From HGM13233 sp900762805 (GTDB taxonomy: Bacteria > Bacillota > Clostridia > Oscillospirales > Ruminococcaceae), in assembly GCA_937993755.1 (NCBI GenBank), contig CALKMA010000003.1, positions 1 to 64,000 on the forward strand: a DNA stretch of 64,000 bases, in the 5' to 3' direction. Below the pieces are notes generated by a model. That model ran no database searches. It worked only from the letters and a program-made list of their open reading frames with translations, and was not told the origin of the DNA. Positions 37,804 to 47,150 of this stretch are shown piece after piece; position 1 is the first letter of the stretch; each line of letters opens with the position of its first letter. The position numbers and the translations under genes were made by a program.

Positions 37804-39787
37804 GATCCGTGTTCTGGACCGCGCCGTCAGCGAGCTGATCGCGGCGGGCGAGGTCGTCACCCGGCCGGCCTCAGCCGTCAAGGAGCTGGTCGAAAACAGC
37901 ATCGACGCCGGTGCCACGGCGGTCACCGTTGAGATCCAGCGCGGGGGAGTCAGACTCATCCGCGTCACCGACAACGGCTGCGGCATCCCCAGGCAGCAGA
38001 TACCGACGGCTTTTCTGCGCCACGCCACCAGCAAGCTGCGGGCGGCGGCCGACCTTGAAACCATCGGGACGCTCGGCTTCCGCGGCGAGGCGCTGCCCTC
38101 CATCGCGGCAGTGTCGCGCGTGCGCCTTGTCAGCAAAACGGCAGACAGTGAGCTGGGGGCCGAATACCGCATCGAGGGCGGCGAGGAGCTTTCGCTGACC
38201 GACGCCGGCTGCGCCGACGGCACCAGCATCACGGTGAGCGACCTCTTTTACAACACACCTGCCCGCATGAAGTTTCTCAAGAAGGATGTGTCCGAGGGCA
38301 ACGCCGTGCAGGAGGTCATGCAGCAGCTGGCGCTGGCCTATCCCACCGTGTCGATGCGCCTGGTGCGCGACGGCAGGCAGACGCTTTTCACCGGCGGGAA
38401 CGGGCTGGAGGGCGCGCTTTTCGCCGTCTTCCCCCGCACTGTTTTTATGGAGCTTCTGTCTGTTGAGCATGAGCAGAACGGCTATTTCATTTCGGGCTTT
38501 GTCAGCGCGCCCCACGCCGCGCGCGCCAGCCGCAGCCTGCAGTATACCTTCGTCAACGGCCGTTTTGTCAAGAATAAAACGGTGACGGCAGCCGCCGAGG
38601 AGGCCTACCGCACCTTTTCGCACAAGGGCAGCTTCCCGGCCTTCGCCCTGTTTGTCAACACGGTGCCGGAGCGGGTGGATGTCAACGTCCATCCCGCCAA
38701 GACCGAGATCCGCTTCACCAACGAGCGCGAGGTTTTCTCGGCTGTTTATGCCGCCGTCCGCGGCGCTGTGGCGGCCGATGCCGCCGCGCCGGTGCTGACT
38801 GCCGGAGAGACGGCGGCGCCTCCCGCCGCGCAGGAGCCCGCCGCGGCCGCCGCTCCGGGCAGAGCCGGTGTGCCGCAGGACGGCTTTTCAGGCGATGCCG
38901 GCCGGCCGGCCGCTGTCCGCACGGGCGGGACGCCCCTTTCGGGAGGCGAAGCGCCTTTCAGTCTGGAGCTGTTCGCCGGCCAGCCCATCGGTTATGATGC
39001 CGGTGATGGCGGCGGCCCGGCGCTGCACCAGCCCGGCCGGTCAGATTATCGGCCGTCTATCGACATCTGGCGTGACGAGTCGGGCGATATGCTCGGCCGG
39101 TCTGCGGGGCAGGCAGCCGCCGCGGACCGATCCTTTGCTGCCGAGGCCGCCCTGGCCGAGCAGGCTCCTGAGGCTGTCCGGCCCGCAGAGCAGCCGCGGC
39201 AGACGGCTCTCGACGGCTTTGACGCGGCCGGCGTCGCCTTTGTGGGCGAAGCCTTCAAGACCTATATTATTATGGAATCGGGCGACCAGCTCATCTTCAT
39301 GGATAAGCATGCCGCCCATGAGCGGGCGCTGTTCGAGCGCTTCTCGGCGCAGCTTTCGGCGGAGCGTCAGCTGCTGCTGGAGCCCATTGTCGTGGGGCTG
39401 GACGCCGAGCACAAGCAGGCGCTGCTCGACCACACCGAGGAGATCGCACAGGCCGGCCTTGTGGTCGATGATTTCGGCCCCGGTCAGGTGGCGGTGCGCG
39501 AGATACCGCTCTGCTTCAGCCGCAGCGCAGCCGAAATGGCGGCCGGTGAGCTGGCCGATCAGCTTGTGCGCGGCGGCTCCGGCCGTTCAGACGATCTGCT
39601 GCGGCTGCTGCAGTCGGTCAGCTGCCGCGCGGCCATCAAGGCGGGCGACCGCTCAACGCCGGAGGAGCTGCGCGCGCTGGCGCTGCGGGTGCTTTCGGGC
39701 GAGGTGCCGCGCTTCTGCCCCCACGGCCGGCCGCTCTATTTCATTATCGCAAAGAAGGAGCTGGATAAACGGTTTGACAGGACATAA
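37796..39787 (+). CDS. mutL: DNA mismatch repair protein MutL (endonuclease type)
   Basis: A 663-residue GHKL ATPase. N-terminal motifs are LVENSIDAG near residue 32, DNGCGIPR near residue 60 and GFRGEALPSIAAVS near residue 97. A Pro/Ala/Gly-rich linker spans about residues 340-470. The C-terminal domain contains DKHAAHERALFE, the DQHA(x)2E(x)4E nickase motif with Gln replaced by Lys, plus SCRAAIKAG and CPHGRP, so intrinsic endonuclease activity is expected as in other bacteria lacking MutH. Start at 37796 within the end of mutS. Confidence 0.95.
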   Translation: MSEIRVLDRAVSELIAAGEVVTRPASAVKELVENSIDAGATAVTVEIQRGGVRLIRVTDNGCGIPRQQIPTAFLRHATSKLRAAADLETIGTLGFRGEALPSIAAVSRVRLVSKTADSELGAEYRIEGGEELSLTDAGCADGTSITVSDLFYNTPARMKFLKKDVSEGNAVQEVMQQLALAYPTVSMRLVRDGRQTLFTGGNGLEGALFAVFPRTVFMELLSVEHEQNGYFISGFVSAPHAARASRSLQYTFVNGRFVKNKTVTAAAEEAYRTFSHKGSFPAFALFVNTVPERVDVNVHPAKTEIRFTNEREVFSAVYAAVRGAVAADAAAPVLTAGETAAPPAAQEPAAAAAPGRAGVPQDGFSGDAGRPAAVRTGGTPLSGGEAPFSLELFAGQPIGYDAGDGGGPALHQPGRSDYRPSIDIWRDESGDMLGRSAGQAAAADRSFAAEAALAEQAPEAVRPAEQPRQTALDGFDAAGVAFVGEAFKTYIIMESGDQLIFMDKHAAHERALFERFSAQLSAERQLLLEPIVVGLDAEHKQALLDHTEEIAQAGLVVDDFGPGQVAVREIPLCFSRSAAEMAAGELADQLVRGGSGRSDDLLRLLQSVSCRAAIKAGDRSTPEELRALALRVLSGEVPRFCPHGRPLYFIIAKKELDKRFDRT

Positions 39788-40694
39788 GATCGCCGTCACC
39801 GTCATCTGCGGGCCGACGGGCAGCGGCAAAACAGCGGCCGCCATCGCGCTGGCGCAGAGGATCGGCGGGGAGATTGTTTCGGCCGATTCCATGCAGATAT
39901 ACCGGGGGCTGTCGGTCGGCACCGCCAAGCCGACGGCCGAGGAGCAGGCCGCCGTGCCGCATCATCTCATTGACATCTGCGGCCCCGAACAGCGCTACAG
40001 CGTGGCCGACTATGTGGCCGACGCCTCAGCCGCCATTGACGATATCGCCGCGCGCGGCCGCTGCCCCATCGTGGCGGGCGGCACGGGGCTGTACATCAGC
40101 GCGCTGGTCGGCGGGCTGACCTTTTCCGGCCCGGCTGCCGACGAGGCGGTGCGCCGCCGCCTGTATGAGCAGTACCAAAGCGAGGGTATTGAGCCGCTGC
40201 TTGAGCGGCTCCGTCAGCTTGACCCGGCTGCCGCCGCCAAGCTCCACCCCAACAACGTCAAGCGCGTTATCCGCGCGCTTGAGCTGTGCGAGGGCGGCGT
40301 GACACCTTCTGAGCAGGAGGCACGCTCGCGCCCGGCCGAGCGCCCCTATCGGGACAGCGTCTTTCTGCTCGAGCCGTCCGACCGCGCCTGGCTTTACCGC
40401 GCCATCGAGGCGCGCGTTGACCGCATGATGGCCGGAGGATTGCTGGCCGAGGCACACACCGTCTTTGAAAACCGTGCGCGCTTTCAGACGGCGGCGCAGG
40501 CCATCGGCTATAAGGAATTCTTTCCGTACTTCGAGGGGCGCGCCTCGGTCGGGGACTGTGTTGCCGAGCTGAAAAAGCAGACGCGCCGCTATGCCAAGCG
40601 TCAGCTCTCATGGTTTCACGCCATGCCGGGCTGCCGGCCGCTGCCTGTTGACCTTTTGAGCGCCGAAGAGCTGCTGACAGCTCTTTGTTCATAG
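39774..40694 (+). CDS. miaA: tRNA dimethylallyltransferase
   Basis: A 306-residue enzyme that prenylates A37 of tRNAs, the step before MiaB. Visible are the P-loop CGPTGSGKTAAAIALAQ near residue 11, SADSMQIYRGLSVGTAKPT near residue 35, VPHHLID and GGTGLYISAL. No ATG is well placed; the TTG at 39774 gives the normal length and overlaps mutL by 14 bases. AAGGAG lies about 13 bases upstream, so initiation may depend on coupling to mutL. Confidence 0.92.
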   Translation: MTGHKIAVTVICGPTGSGKTAAAIALAQRIGGEIVSADSMQIYRGLSVGTAKPTAEEQAAVPHHLIDICGPEQRYSVADYVADASAAIDDIAARGRCPIVAGGTGLYISALVGGLTFSGPAADEAVRRRLYEQYQSEGIEPLLERLRQLDPAAAAKLHPNNVKRVIRALELCEGGVTPSEQEARSRPAERPYRDSVFLLEPSDRAWLYRAIEARVDRMMAGGLLAEAHTVFENRARFQTAAQAIGYKEFFPYFEGRASVGDCVAELKKQTRRYAKRQLSWFHAMPGCRPLPVDLLSAEELLTALCS

Positions 40695-40813
40695 AAAAAA
40701 TACAAAAAGCCTGCAAGAAAACTGTGGCTATTTCAAAGAAACTATGATAGAATAGTATCATGTATGGGAGTATGCTCCGGCGTACTGGACACTTTACTAT
40801 AAGGAGGGTTACC
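40695..40813 (+). promoter_or_regulatory. hfq upstream region with -10-like box
   Basis: An AT-rich spacer of about 120 bases after miaA, containing TAGAAT (40748-40753) and overlapping TATGAT (40743-40748) as -10 candidates, without a clear -35. It suggests that hfq has its own promoter in addition to read-through. Confidence 0.4.
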
Positions 40814-41080
40814 ATGAAAAACATCAATTTGCAGGATACCTTTCTCAATAAAGCGAGAAAAGACAAAATCTCAGTCACCGTGTTCCTTGTCAACGGCTTC
40901 CAGTTCAAGGGGATGGTGCGCGGCTTTGACAATTTCACCATCAATCTGGTCGATACCGAGGGGCGGCAGAATATCGTTTACAAGCACGCCATTTCGACCA
41001 TCCAGCCCATTCGCCAGATTCTGTTAGGTGAGGACAGCGAAAGTGACGACCAGGAAGCCGCGGCGGCGGATCGCGGTTAG
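40814..41080 (+). CDS. hfq: RNA chaperone Hfq
   Basis: An 88-residue Sm-like hexameric RNA chaperone. The Sm1 region (NLQDTFLNKARKDKISVTVF, residues 4-23) and the Sm2 motif YKHAISTIQP near residue 57 are conserved. The C-terminal tail is short and acidic (EDSESDDQEAAAAD). It probably mediates small RNA-mRNA pairing. The start has AAGGAGGGTTACC. The miaA-hfq neighbourhood is conserved far beyond this lineage. The 3' end overlaps the HlyD-like gene by 38 bases. Confidence 0.96.
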   Translation: MKNINLQDTFLNKARKDKISVTVFLVNGFQFKGMVRGFDNFTINLVDTEGRQNIVYKHAISTIQPIRQILLGEDSESDDQEAAAADRG

Positions 41081-42260
41081 GGCTGTTTCTGCGCTGCTGG
41101 TGCTGCTGCTCGGCGCCTATTTCATCTTCCAGCTCGTCCACGCCTCCAACGCGCCCTATAAGACGGTGCTGGCTACCCGCACCACCGTGTCGGATGATAT
41201 CACCGTCAGCGCCATCGCCGTGCGGGACGAGCAGGTGCTGTCCGCCGAGGCCGGCGGCTATTACGGCTACCGCGTGGAGGACGGCGAGCGCGTCAGCGCC
41301 GGCTCGGTCATCGCCAATATCTATACCACCGCTGAGGCGGCGCGCCGCGCAGTGCTGCTGGAGCAGGCCATTTCCGAGCGCAGCTTCCTGATCCAGCTGC
41401 AGAACACGGCGGCCGGCTCGGCCGGCGCCGATACCGCCAGAGCCGCCCTTGACCGTGCGCTGGCTGACTATTCGGCCGCGGCCGCGCGGGGCGAAACAGA
41501 CGGCGGCGCTTTGCTCTCGGCGCGCACGGCGCTGGCGGCTTATTACCGCCAGACCCGAAAGGACGGTGGCTACGGCGACCGCATCGCCGCGCTCAACGAA
41601 GGGATCGCCGCGCTTGAGCGCGAGACCTCCCCGGCCGGCAAGCTGGCGGCGCCGCAGTCGGGTTACTTTTCCGCCCGGTCGGACGGAATGGAGAGCCGCC
41701 TCAACAGCACGACCGTCATGCAGATGACAGTCGCCGAGGCGCGCAGCCTGCTGGCCGAAACGCCGCAGTCTTCCGATACGCCCAAGCTGGTGAGCAATTA
41801 TATCTGGTATGTCGCCGCCGTCGTGAGCGCAGAGGACGCACAGCGCTTCAGCACCGGCTCGGTGCTTTCGCTCACCTTTTCCTACTCCGGGCTTCGCGAG
41901 GTGTCGGGCACTGTCGTCCGCGTCGTGCCCGATGAGGAGACGGGCGAGGCGCTCGTGGTGTTCGAGATCGACCGCTTCGGCGCCGGCTGCACCTCTATCC
42001 GCATCGAGGATGTCACCATCAGCTTCAGCGCCTATGAGGGCATCGTCGTGCCGCGCTCGGCGCTGCGCATCGAGGAGGGCGAGGTCGGCGTCTATGTCAA
42101 ATTCGGCAACGTCGTGCGTTTTGTTACGGTGGACAAGCTGTTTGAAAACGATGAATTCCTGATCTGCCGCGCCGACAACAAGGATGCGTCGGGCCTGCGC
42201 CTGTACGACGAGATCATCACAGAGGGCAAGGATCTCTATGTCGGCAAGGAGCTGAGCTGA
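41043..42260 (+). CDS. HlyD-family membrane-associated protein
   Basis: A 405-residue protein with a short basic N-terminus, one membrane helix (about residues 12-32) and a large extracytoplasmic part resembling HlyD/membrane-fusion proteins: a barrel-sandwich segment (SAEAGGYYGYRVEDGERVSAG), an Ala/Arg-rich helical hairpin region (about residues 95-210), then beta-barrel strands ending in EIITEGKDLYVGKELS. In Clostridia such a protein often precedes sepF in the division gene cluster; the function there is not established. The GTG at 41043 has GAGGA eight bases upstream. An earlier GTG at 41028 has no ribosome binding site. It overlaps hfq in a different frame. Confidence 0.78.
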   Translation: MTTRKPRRRIAVRAVSALLVLLLGAYFIFQLVHASNAPYKTVLATRTTVSDDITVSAIAVRDEQVLSAEAGGYYGYRVEDGERVSAGSVIANIYTTAEAARRAVLLEQAISERSFLIQLQNTAAGSAGADTARAALDRALADYSAAAARGETDGGALLSARTALAAYYRQTRKDGGYGDRIAALNEGIAALERETSPAGKLAAPQSGYFSARSDGMESRLNSTTVMQMTVAEARSLLAETPQSSDTPKLVSNYIWYVAAVVSAEDAQRFSTGSVLSLTFSYSGLREVSGTVVRVVPDEETGEALVVFEIDRFGAGCTSIRIEDVTISFSAYEGIVVPRSALRIEEGEVGVYVKFGNVVRFVTVDKLFENDEFLICRADNKDASGLRLYDEIITEGKDLYVGKELS

Positions 42261-42274
42261 GCGGCGGTCGGGCA

Positions 42275-42303
42275 TTGACAAATGAAGCAAGCCGTTACAT
42301 AAT
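42275..42303 (+). promoter_or_regulatory. sepF promoter
   Basis: TTGACA (42275-42280), a 17-base spacer and CATAAT (42298-42303). A second -10-like TATAAT lies at 42308-42313. Confidence 0.6.
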
Positions 42304-42330
42304 TGTTTATAATGAAAGGAATGCTTAATT

Positions 42331-42780
42331 ATGGGAAACAACGTAGTGGAATGGATCAAATCGGTATTTGTCGGCGAGGAAGAGGATGAGACCGAAAACG
42401 AGCCGATGATCATCGACGGAGACGAAAAAGAGGAAAAGGAGCGCTCGTCCGGCAAGAACGCCGGCGGCAGCGGCAACATCGTCAGCATCAACCAGACGGT
42501 GCAGCTTGAGGTGGTGCTCGAAAAGCCGGAGAGCTTCAGCGCACAGGTCAGCGAGATCGCCAACAATATCCGCGACCGCCGCGCCGTCGTGCTCAACCTT
42601 GAGTCGGCCACCCGCGACGAAGCCCGCCGCATTTTGGACTTTATCGCCGGCGCCGCCTATGCGCTTGACGGCAAGGTGCAGCGCGTTTCCAACGCCACCT
42701 ATCTCATCACGCCCAAGAATGTCGGCTTTGTCGGCGAGATTGTGGGCGAGCTGGAAAACAACGGGGTATTCTTTGGCTGA
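42331..42780 (+). CDS. sepF: Cell division protein SepF
   Basis: A 149-residue FtsZ-interacting protein. The N-terminus (MGNNVVEWIKSVFVG) is the amphipathic membrane-binding helix. An acidic linker follows (about residues 16-50), then the conserved DUF552 domain with RRAVVLNLESATRDEARRIL near residue 83 and a C-terminal ATYLITPKNV strand. It tethers FtsZ filaments to the membrane. First of a sepF-ylmH-divIVA-ileS-lspA order familiar from Bacillus and Clostridia. Confidence 0.94.
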   Translation: MGNNVVEWIKSVFVGEEEDETENEPMIIDGDEKEEKERSSGKNAGGSGNIVSINQTVQLEVVLEKPESFSAQVSEIANNIRDRRAVVLNLESATRDEARRILDFIAGAAYALDGKVQRVSNATYLITPKNVGFVGEIVGELENNGVFFG

Positions 42781-43504
42781 TCCCCAGGCACTGAGGCTGC
42801 ATGACCTCATGCGCGCCGGCGCCGTCCGCCCGGTATTCACCCATTTCCTTGACGCTGAAACACAGCAGCTCTTCATCGGGCAGCTGCGTGCTGCACGGGA
42901 GGTGGAGGCGGCGGTGTTCGGCGGCTATGAGGGAGCCGACCGTGCTATGCTCTGCCTGCATCCGGCAGGCCAGCCGCCCCGACGGACGGATTTTCCCATC
43001 GAGTGCCTGCGCATCGAGGACAGGGGTGGCCGTGCGCCGCTCGGTCACCGCGACTATCTCGGCGCGCTGATGGCGCTGGGTGTCCGCCGCGAGCTGGTGG
43101 GGGATGTTGTGGCCGACGGGACCGGGGCCTTTGTGCTATGCACCGGCGTCATGAAGGAGCTTATCGTCCGCGAGCTGGCCAAGGTGGGCAGCCACGGTGT
43201 TGCCGTGCGCATGGCCGACCCCGGTGAGATCGCGGTGCCGGAGCATCAGCGGCTGCGGAAAAATGTCAGCTCGATGCGGTTCGACTGCATCGTTTCGGCA
43301 GCGCTCGGCAAAAACCGTGAGCTGAGCAGAGAGCTTATCGAGGGCGGCCTTGTGACGCTCAACCACGCCGAATGCCGCAAGCCCGCGCGCCTGCTGCGCG
43401 AGGGGGATATTTTCAGCATTCGGGGAAAAGGGAAGTACCGCGTCGGCGCCGTTTGCGGCCGGAGCGCGAAAGACAGGATATTCATCGAAATCGAACGATA
43501 TTAA
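42773..43504 (+). CDS. YlmH-like S4-domain RNA-binding protein
   Basis: A 243-residue protein matching YlmH: the N-terminal part is RRM-like, the middle has DYLGALMALGVRRELVGDV, a YlmH hallmark, near residue 96, and the C-terminal S4 domain has ELIEGGLVTLNHAECRKPAR. YlmH homologues bind ribosomes/RNA and have been linked to rescue of stalled nascent chains. The start is a TTG at 42773, 8 bases inside sepF, with a GGGG stretch upstream; a later in-frame ATG near 42809 would truncate the first helix. Confidence 0.88.
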   Translation: MADPQALRLHDLMRAGAVRPVFTHFLDAETQQLFIGQLRAAREVEAAVFGGYEGADRAMLCLHPAGQPPRRTDFPIECLRIEDRGGRAPLGHRDYLGALMALGVRRELVGDVVADGTGAFVLCTGVMKELIVRELAKVGSHGVAVRMADPGEIAVPEHQRLRKNVSSMRFDCIVSAALGKNRELSRELIEGGLVTLNHAECRKPARLLREGDIFSIRGKGKYRVGAVCGRSAKDRIFIEIERY

Positions 43505-43519
43505 GCGAGGAAAGAAACA

Positions 43520-44254
43520 ATGACATCCAAGGAACTCAGAGACATCCGTTTTGAAACGGTCCGCAAGGGCTATGACCCCGACCGCGTTGACGCCATTATG
43601 GAGCGAGCGGCCGACCAGATCGACCAGCTCAACGCCGAGAAGCAGAAGGCCGACCAGAAGATGGCCGTGCTGGCTGAAAAGCTGGAGGAGTACATGGCCG
43701 AGGAGGACAAGATCCGCACCACCCTGCTGGGCGCCCAGAAGATGAGCGACACCATTCTGTGCGAGGCGCGCCAGAAGGCCGAGATCCTGCTGCGCGAGGC
43801 CATGCTCAAGGCTGACCGCGCTACGACGGCAGCCGCCCAGCGCGTTGAAAATGAGCAGATGGCCTATGAACGTCTGCGCACCGAGGTGGGCCGCTTCAAA
43901 AACGATGTGCTGACGATTTATAAGACGCATCTGGAGGTTCTCAGCACTATCCCGGAGCCGGAGCAGCCGGCCGCCGAGGAGGAAAGCGTCGCCGAGGAGC
44001 CGGCCGCCGAGCAGGCGTCTGAGCCGGTCGAGCCGAGCGCTGAGCAGACGGCTGAGCCGGCCGAGCCGAGCGCCGAGGAGCCTGCCGAGGAGCCGGTCTC
44101 TGAGGCTGAGGCCTCCGACGGCGAGCCGGACGGGCAGCCGGAGGAGCCGTTCGAGCCTCTTGCGGAGGATACGGAAAAGACTGGAAAGGAAAAGCGCAGC
44201 AGCCGTTTTGCCGAGCTGGATTTCGGCGACGATTTTTCTTTCAATCGGAAGTAA
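43520..44254 (+). CDS. divIVA: DivIVA-domain cell division/polarity protein
   Basis: A 244-residue protein. The N-terminal membrane-curvature domain has FETVRKGYDPDRVDAIMERA near residue 11, followed by a coiled coil to about residue 145. The last third is a low-complexity Glu/Pro/Ala-rich acidic tail (about residues 147-225) ending with a short conserved-looking FAELDFGDDFSFNRK. It marks negatively curved membrane at septum and poles. The tail is longer than in Bacillus DivIVA and probably disordered. Confidence 0.9.
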   Translation: MTSKELRDIRFETVRKGYDPDRVDAIMERAADQIDQLNAEKQKADQKMAVLAEKLEEYMAEEDKIRTTLLGAQKMSDTILCEARQKAEILLREAMLKADRATTAAAQRVENEQMAYERLRTEVGRFKNDVLTIYKTHLEVLSTIPEPEQPAAEEESVAEEPAAEQASEPVEPSAEQTAEPAEPSAEEPAEEPVSEAEASDGEPDGQPEEPFEPLAEDTEKTGKEKRSSRFAELDFGDDFSFNRK

Positions 44255-44292
44255 GGCCGAACATAAACAGGAAACGGTAAGGGGTAAGACCA

Positions 44293-47085
44293 TTGGAACA
44301 GGATTATAACAGCACACTGCATCTGCCAAAGACCGACTTTCCCATGCGCGCCGGTCTGCCCGACAAGGAGCCGGGCTATCTGGCCGAATGGGAACAGAAG
44401 GATCTTTACCATAAGATGATCGAGCGGAACGAGGGAAAGCCCTCCTGGATCCTCCATGACGGGCCGCCGTATGCCAACAACGGCATCCACATCGGCACCG
44501 CCATGAACAAGATCATCAAGGATTTCATCGTCCGCTACAAAAATATGGCCGGCTTCAAGGCGCCGTATGTCCCCGGCTGGGACACGCACGGCCTGCCCAT
44601 CGAGCTGAAGGCCATGAAAAAGATCGCCAGCGAGAAAAAGGATTTTTCCGATCTGGAGATTCGCGCTGTCTGCCGCGACTATGCGCTGCACTATGTCGAT
44701 TATCAGCGCGGCCAGTTCAAGCGCCTCGGCGTATTGGGCGAGTGGGAAAATCCCTATCTCACGCTGCGCCCCGAATTCGAGGCCTGCCAGATACGGGTCT
44801 TCGGCGAAATGTTCAAGAAGGGCTACATTTACAAGGGCCAGAAGGCGGTCTACTGGTGCCCCGACTGTGTTACGGCGCTGGCTGAGGCCGAGATCGAGTA
44901 TGCCGACGATCCCTGCGATTCCATCTATGTCCGCTTTCAGACGACCGATGACAACGGCGTCTTTGCCCGCCTCGGTCTGCCGCTCGACCACTGCTGGTTC
45001 ATCATCTGGACTACCACAACATGGACGCTGCCGGCCAACGTTGCCATCTGCCTCGGCCCCGATCTCGAATATGCCGTCACCCGCGTGGGCGACGAATACT
45101 ATATCGTAGCCAAGGAGCTTCAGGCCGCTTCGATGGAGGCCATCGGCGCTGCTTCGTATGAGACGGTCGCCACGCTGCCCGGCCGCGACTTTGAGCGCTG
45201 CTGGGTGCAGCATCCCTTCCTGCCCCGCAGGTCCGAGGTCATCCTGGGCGACCATGTTACGCTGGAGGGAGGCACCGGCTGCGTCCATACTGCGCCCGGC
45301 CACGGCGTCGAGGACTTTGATGTCTGCGTCAACCATTACCCGGAGCTGCCGATCGTTGTCCCCGTTGACGACCACGGCCGCATGACGGCTGAGGCCGGCG
45401 CCCCGTTCGAGGGGCTGACCACCGATGAGGCCAACGCCGCCATCGCCGAGCATATCCGCGCCAGCGGCCATCTGCTGGCCACCAAGCGCATCGTCCACCA
45501 GTATCCGCATTGCTGGCGCTGCAAGAAGCCCATCCTTTTCCGCGCCACCGAACAGTGGTTCTGTTCGGTCGATGATTTCAAGGATGAAACCTGTCAGGCC
45601 ATCGATCAGGTCAAGTGGACGCCGTCCTGGGGCCACGACCGCATTACCGGCATGGTGCGCGACCGTAAGGACTGGTGCATTTCGCGTCAGCGCGTCTGGG
45701 GCGTGCCCATCCCCGTGTTCTACTGCAAAAAGTGCGGCAAGTATCACTGTGACGACGCCATCGTCGAGGCTGTTTCCGAGCTGTTCCGCCGGGAGGGCTC
45801 CGATGCATGGTTCAAGTATACGGCGGAGGAGATCCTGCCGGAGGGCTACTGCTGCGAGTGCGGCGGCACCGAATTTACCAAGGACAACAACATCATGGAC
45901 GTCTGGTTTGATTCCGGCACGTCGCATTTTGCCGTTCTCAACAACTGGAAGGACCTTTCGTGGCCCTGCGATCTTTATATGGAGGGCGGAGACCAGTACC
46001 GCGGCTGGTTCCAGTCGTCGCTGCTGACCTCAGTCGCCGTTACCGGAAAGGCCCCCTACCGCGCTGTCCTCAGCCACGGCTGGACGGTTGACGGCGAAGG
46101 CCACAAGATGTCCAAGTCGCTGGGCAACGGTGTCGAGCCGGAGGAGGTCGAGAAGCAGTACGGAGCCGATATCCTGCGTCTGTGGGTCGCCTCGTCTGAT
46201 TATCAGGCCGATGTCCGCATCAGCAAGGATATCCTCAAGCAGCTTTCCGAGGCTTACCGGAAGATCCGTAATACCGCCCGCTTCCTGCTGGGCAATCTGG
46301 ACGGCTTCGAGCCCGACCGCGACAGCGTGCCGGTCGAGCAGCTTCTCGATATCGACCGCTATGTGCTCGACCGTCTCAACAGCGTCATCGGCGAGGTCAT
46401 GAAGGACTACGACGAATACGAGTTCCATGGCGTCTACCAGGCGCTCTACAACTTCTGCGTCGTTACCATGTCCAACTTCTACATGGATGTCGTCAAGGAC
46501 CGCCTCTATGTTGAAAAGGAGGATTCACCGGCCCGCCGGAGCGCGCAGACCGTCATGTACACGGTGCTGACGGCGCTGACCCGGATGCTGGCGCCCATTC
46601 TGGCCTTTACAGCGGAGGAGATCTGGAAATATGTGCCCCGGTCCGAGGCGCTGAACGGCGAATCGGTCATGCTCAACGATATGCCGGCCGTCACCGAGTT
46701 TGGCTTTACCGATGCCGAGCGCGACGACTGGAAGCGCCTGCTGGCTATCCGGGCCGAGGCGCAGAAAGCGCTTGAGGAGGCGCGCGCCGCCAAGGTCATC
46801 GGCGCTTCGCTGGAGGCCAAGGTGACACTGTTTGCCGGCGGTGAGCTGGCTGACTTTGCCGAAAGCCATGCCGAGCAGCTTCGCACCATTCTGATCGTAT
46901 CGGAGCTGGCCGTTCTGAACGGCGAGGGCAGCTTCCGGACCGAGCTGGAGGGCCTGTCGGTCACCGTTGAGCGCGCCGCCGGCGAAAAGTGCGAGCGCTG
47001 CTGGACACGGACCGACACCGTCGGCAGCCATCCGGCGCATCCCACGCTCTGCGCCCGCTGCGCCGCCATCATCGAATCCAAATAA
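44293..47085 (+). CDS. ileS: Isoleucine--tRNA ligase
   Basis: A 930-residue class I synthetase. The HIGH motif appears as NNGIHIGTAMNK near residue 59 and the KMSKS loop as GHKMSKSLGNG near residue 605. The CP1 editing domain lies between (WTTTTWTLPAN near residue 239). A C-terminal zinc site is visible (CERCWTRTDTV...CARC). The start is a TTG at 44293 with AAGGGGT upstream, giving an N-terminus (YNSTLHLPKTDFPMRAGLP) that matches the family. The 38-base gap after divIVA leaves no room for a T-box. Confidence 0.96.
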   Translation: MEQDYNSTLHLPKTDFPMRAGLPDKEPGYLAEWEQKDLYHKMIERNEGKPSWILHDGPPYANNGIHIGTAMNKIIKDFIVRYKNMAGFKAPYVPGWDTHGLPIELKAMKKIASEKKDFSDLEIRAVCRDYALHYVDYQRGQFKRLGVLGEWENPYLTLRPEFEACQIRVFGEMFKKGYIYKGQKAVYWCPDCVTALAEAEIEYADDPCDSIYVRFQTTDDNGVFARLGLPLDHCWFIIWTTTTWTLPANVAICLGPDLEYAVTRVGDEYYIVAKELQAASMEAIGAASYETVATLPGRDFERCWVQHPFLPRRSEVILGDHVTLEGGTGCVHTAPGHGVEDFDVCVNHYPELPIVVPVDDHGRMTAEAGAPFEGLTTDEANAAIAEHIRASGHLLATKRIVHQYPHCWRCKKPILFRATEQWFCSVDDFKDETCQAIDQVKWTPSWGHDRITGMVRDRKDWCISRQRVWGVPIPVFYCKKCGKYHCDDAIVEAVSELFRREGSDAWFKYTAEEILPEGYCCECGGTEFTKDNNIMDVWFDSGTSHFAVLNNWKDLSWPCDLYMEGGDQYRGWFQSSLLTSVAVTGKAPYRAVLSHGWTVDGEGHKMSKSLGNGVEPEEVEKQYGADILRLWVASSDYQADVRISKDILKQLSEAYRKIRNTARFLLGNLDGFEPDRDSVPVEQLLDIDRYVLDRLNSVIGEVMKDYDEYEFHGVYQALYNFCVVTMSNFYMDVVKDRLYVEKEDSPARRSAQTVMYTVLTALTRMLAPILAFTAEEIWKYVPRSEALNGESVMLNDMPAVTEFGFTDAERDDWKRLLAIRAEAQKALEEARAAKVIGASLEAKVTLFAGGELADFAESHAEQLRTILIVSELAVLNGEGSFRTELEGLSVTVERAAGEKCERCWTRTDTVGSHPAHPTLCARCAAIIESK

Positions 47086-47097
47086 AGCTATCCTGTG

Positions 47098-47131
47098 CGG
47101 GCGCGTCAATGGCTTTGGCGCGCCCGTTTTT
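47098..47131 (+). terminator. Rho-independent terminator or attenuator between ileS and lspA
   Basis: An 8-base-pair GC stem (47098-47105 with 47119-47126), 13-base loop, then five T's. lspA begins only 20 bases later, so partial read-through is likely. Confidence 0.7.
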
Positions 47132-47150
47132 ATCCAGCGGAGGGAGACTT

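Noticed and set aside
36367..38232. 621-codon open frame antisense to mutS/mutL, and similar long antisense frames opposite ileS, uvrA and fumC
   Set aside because: Composition-driven shadows of high-GC genes whose sense-strand products are unmistakable.
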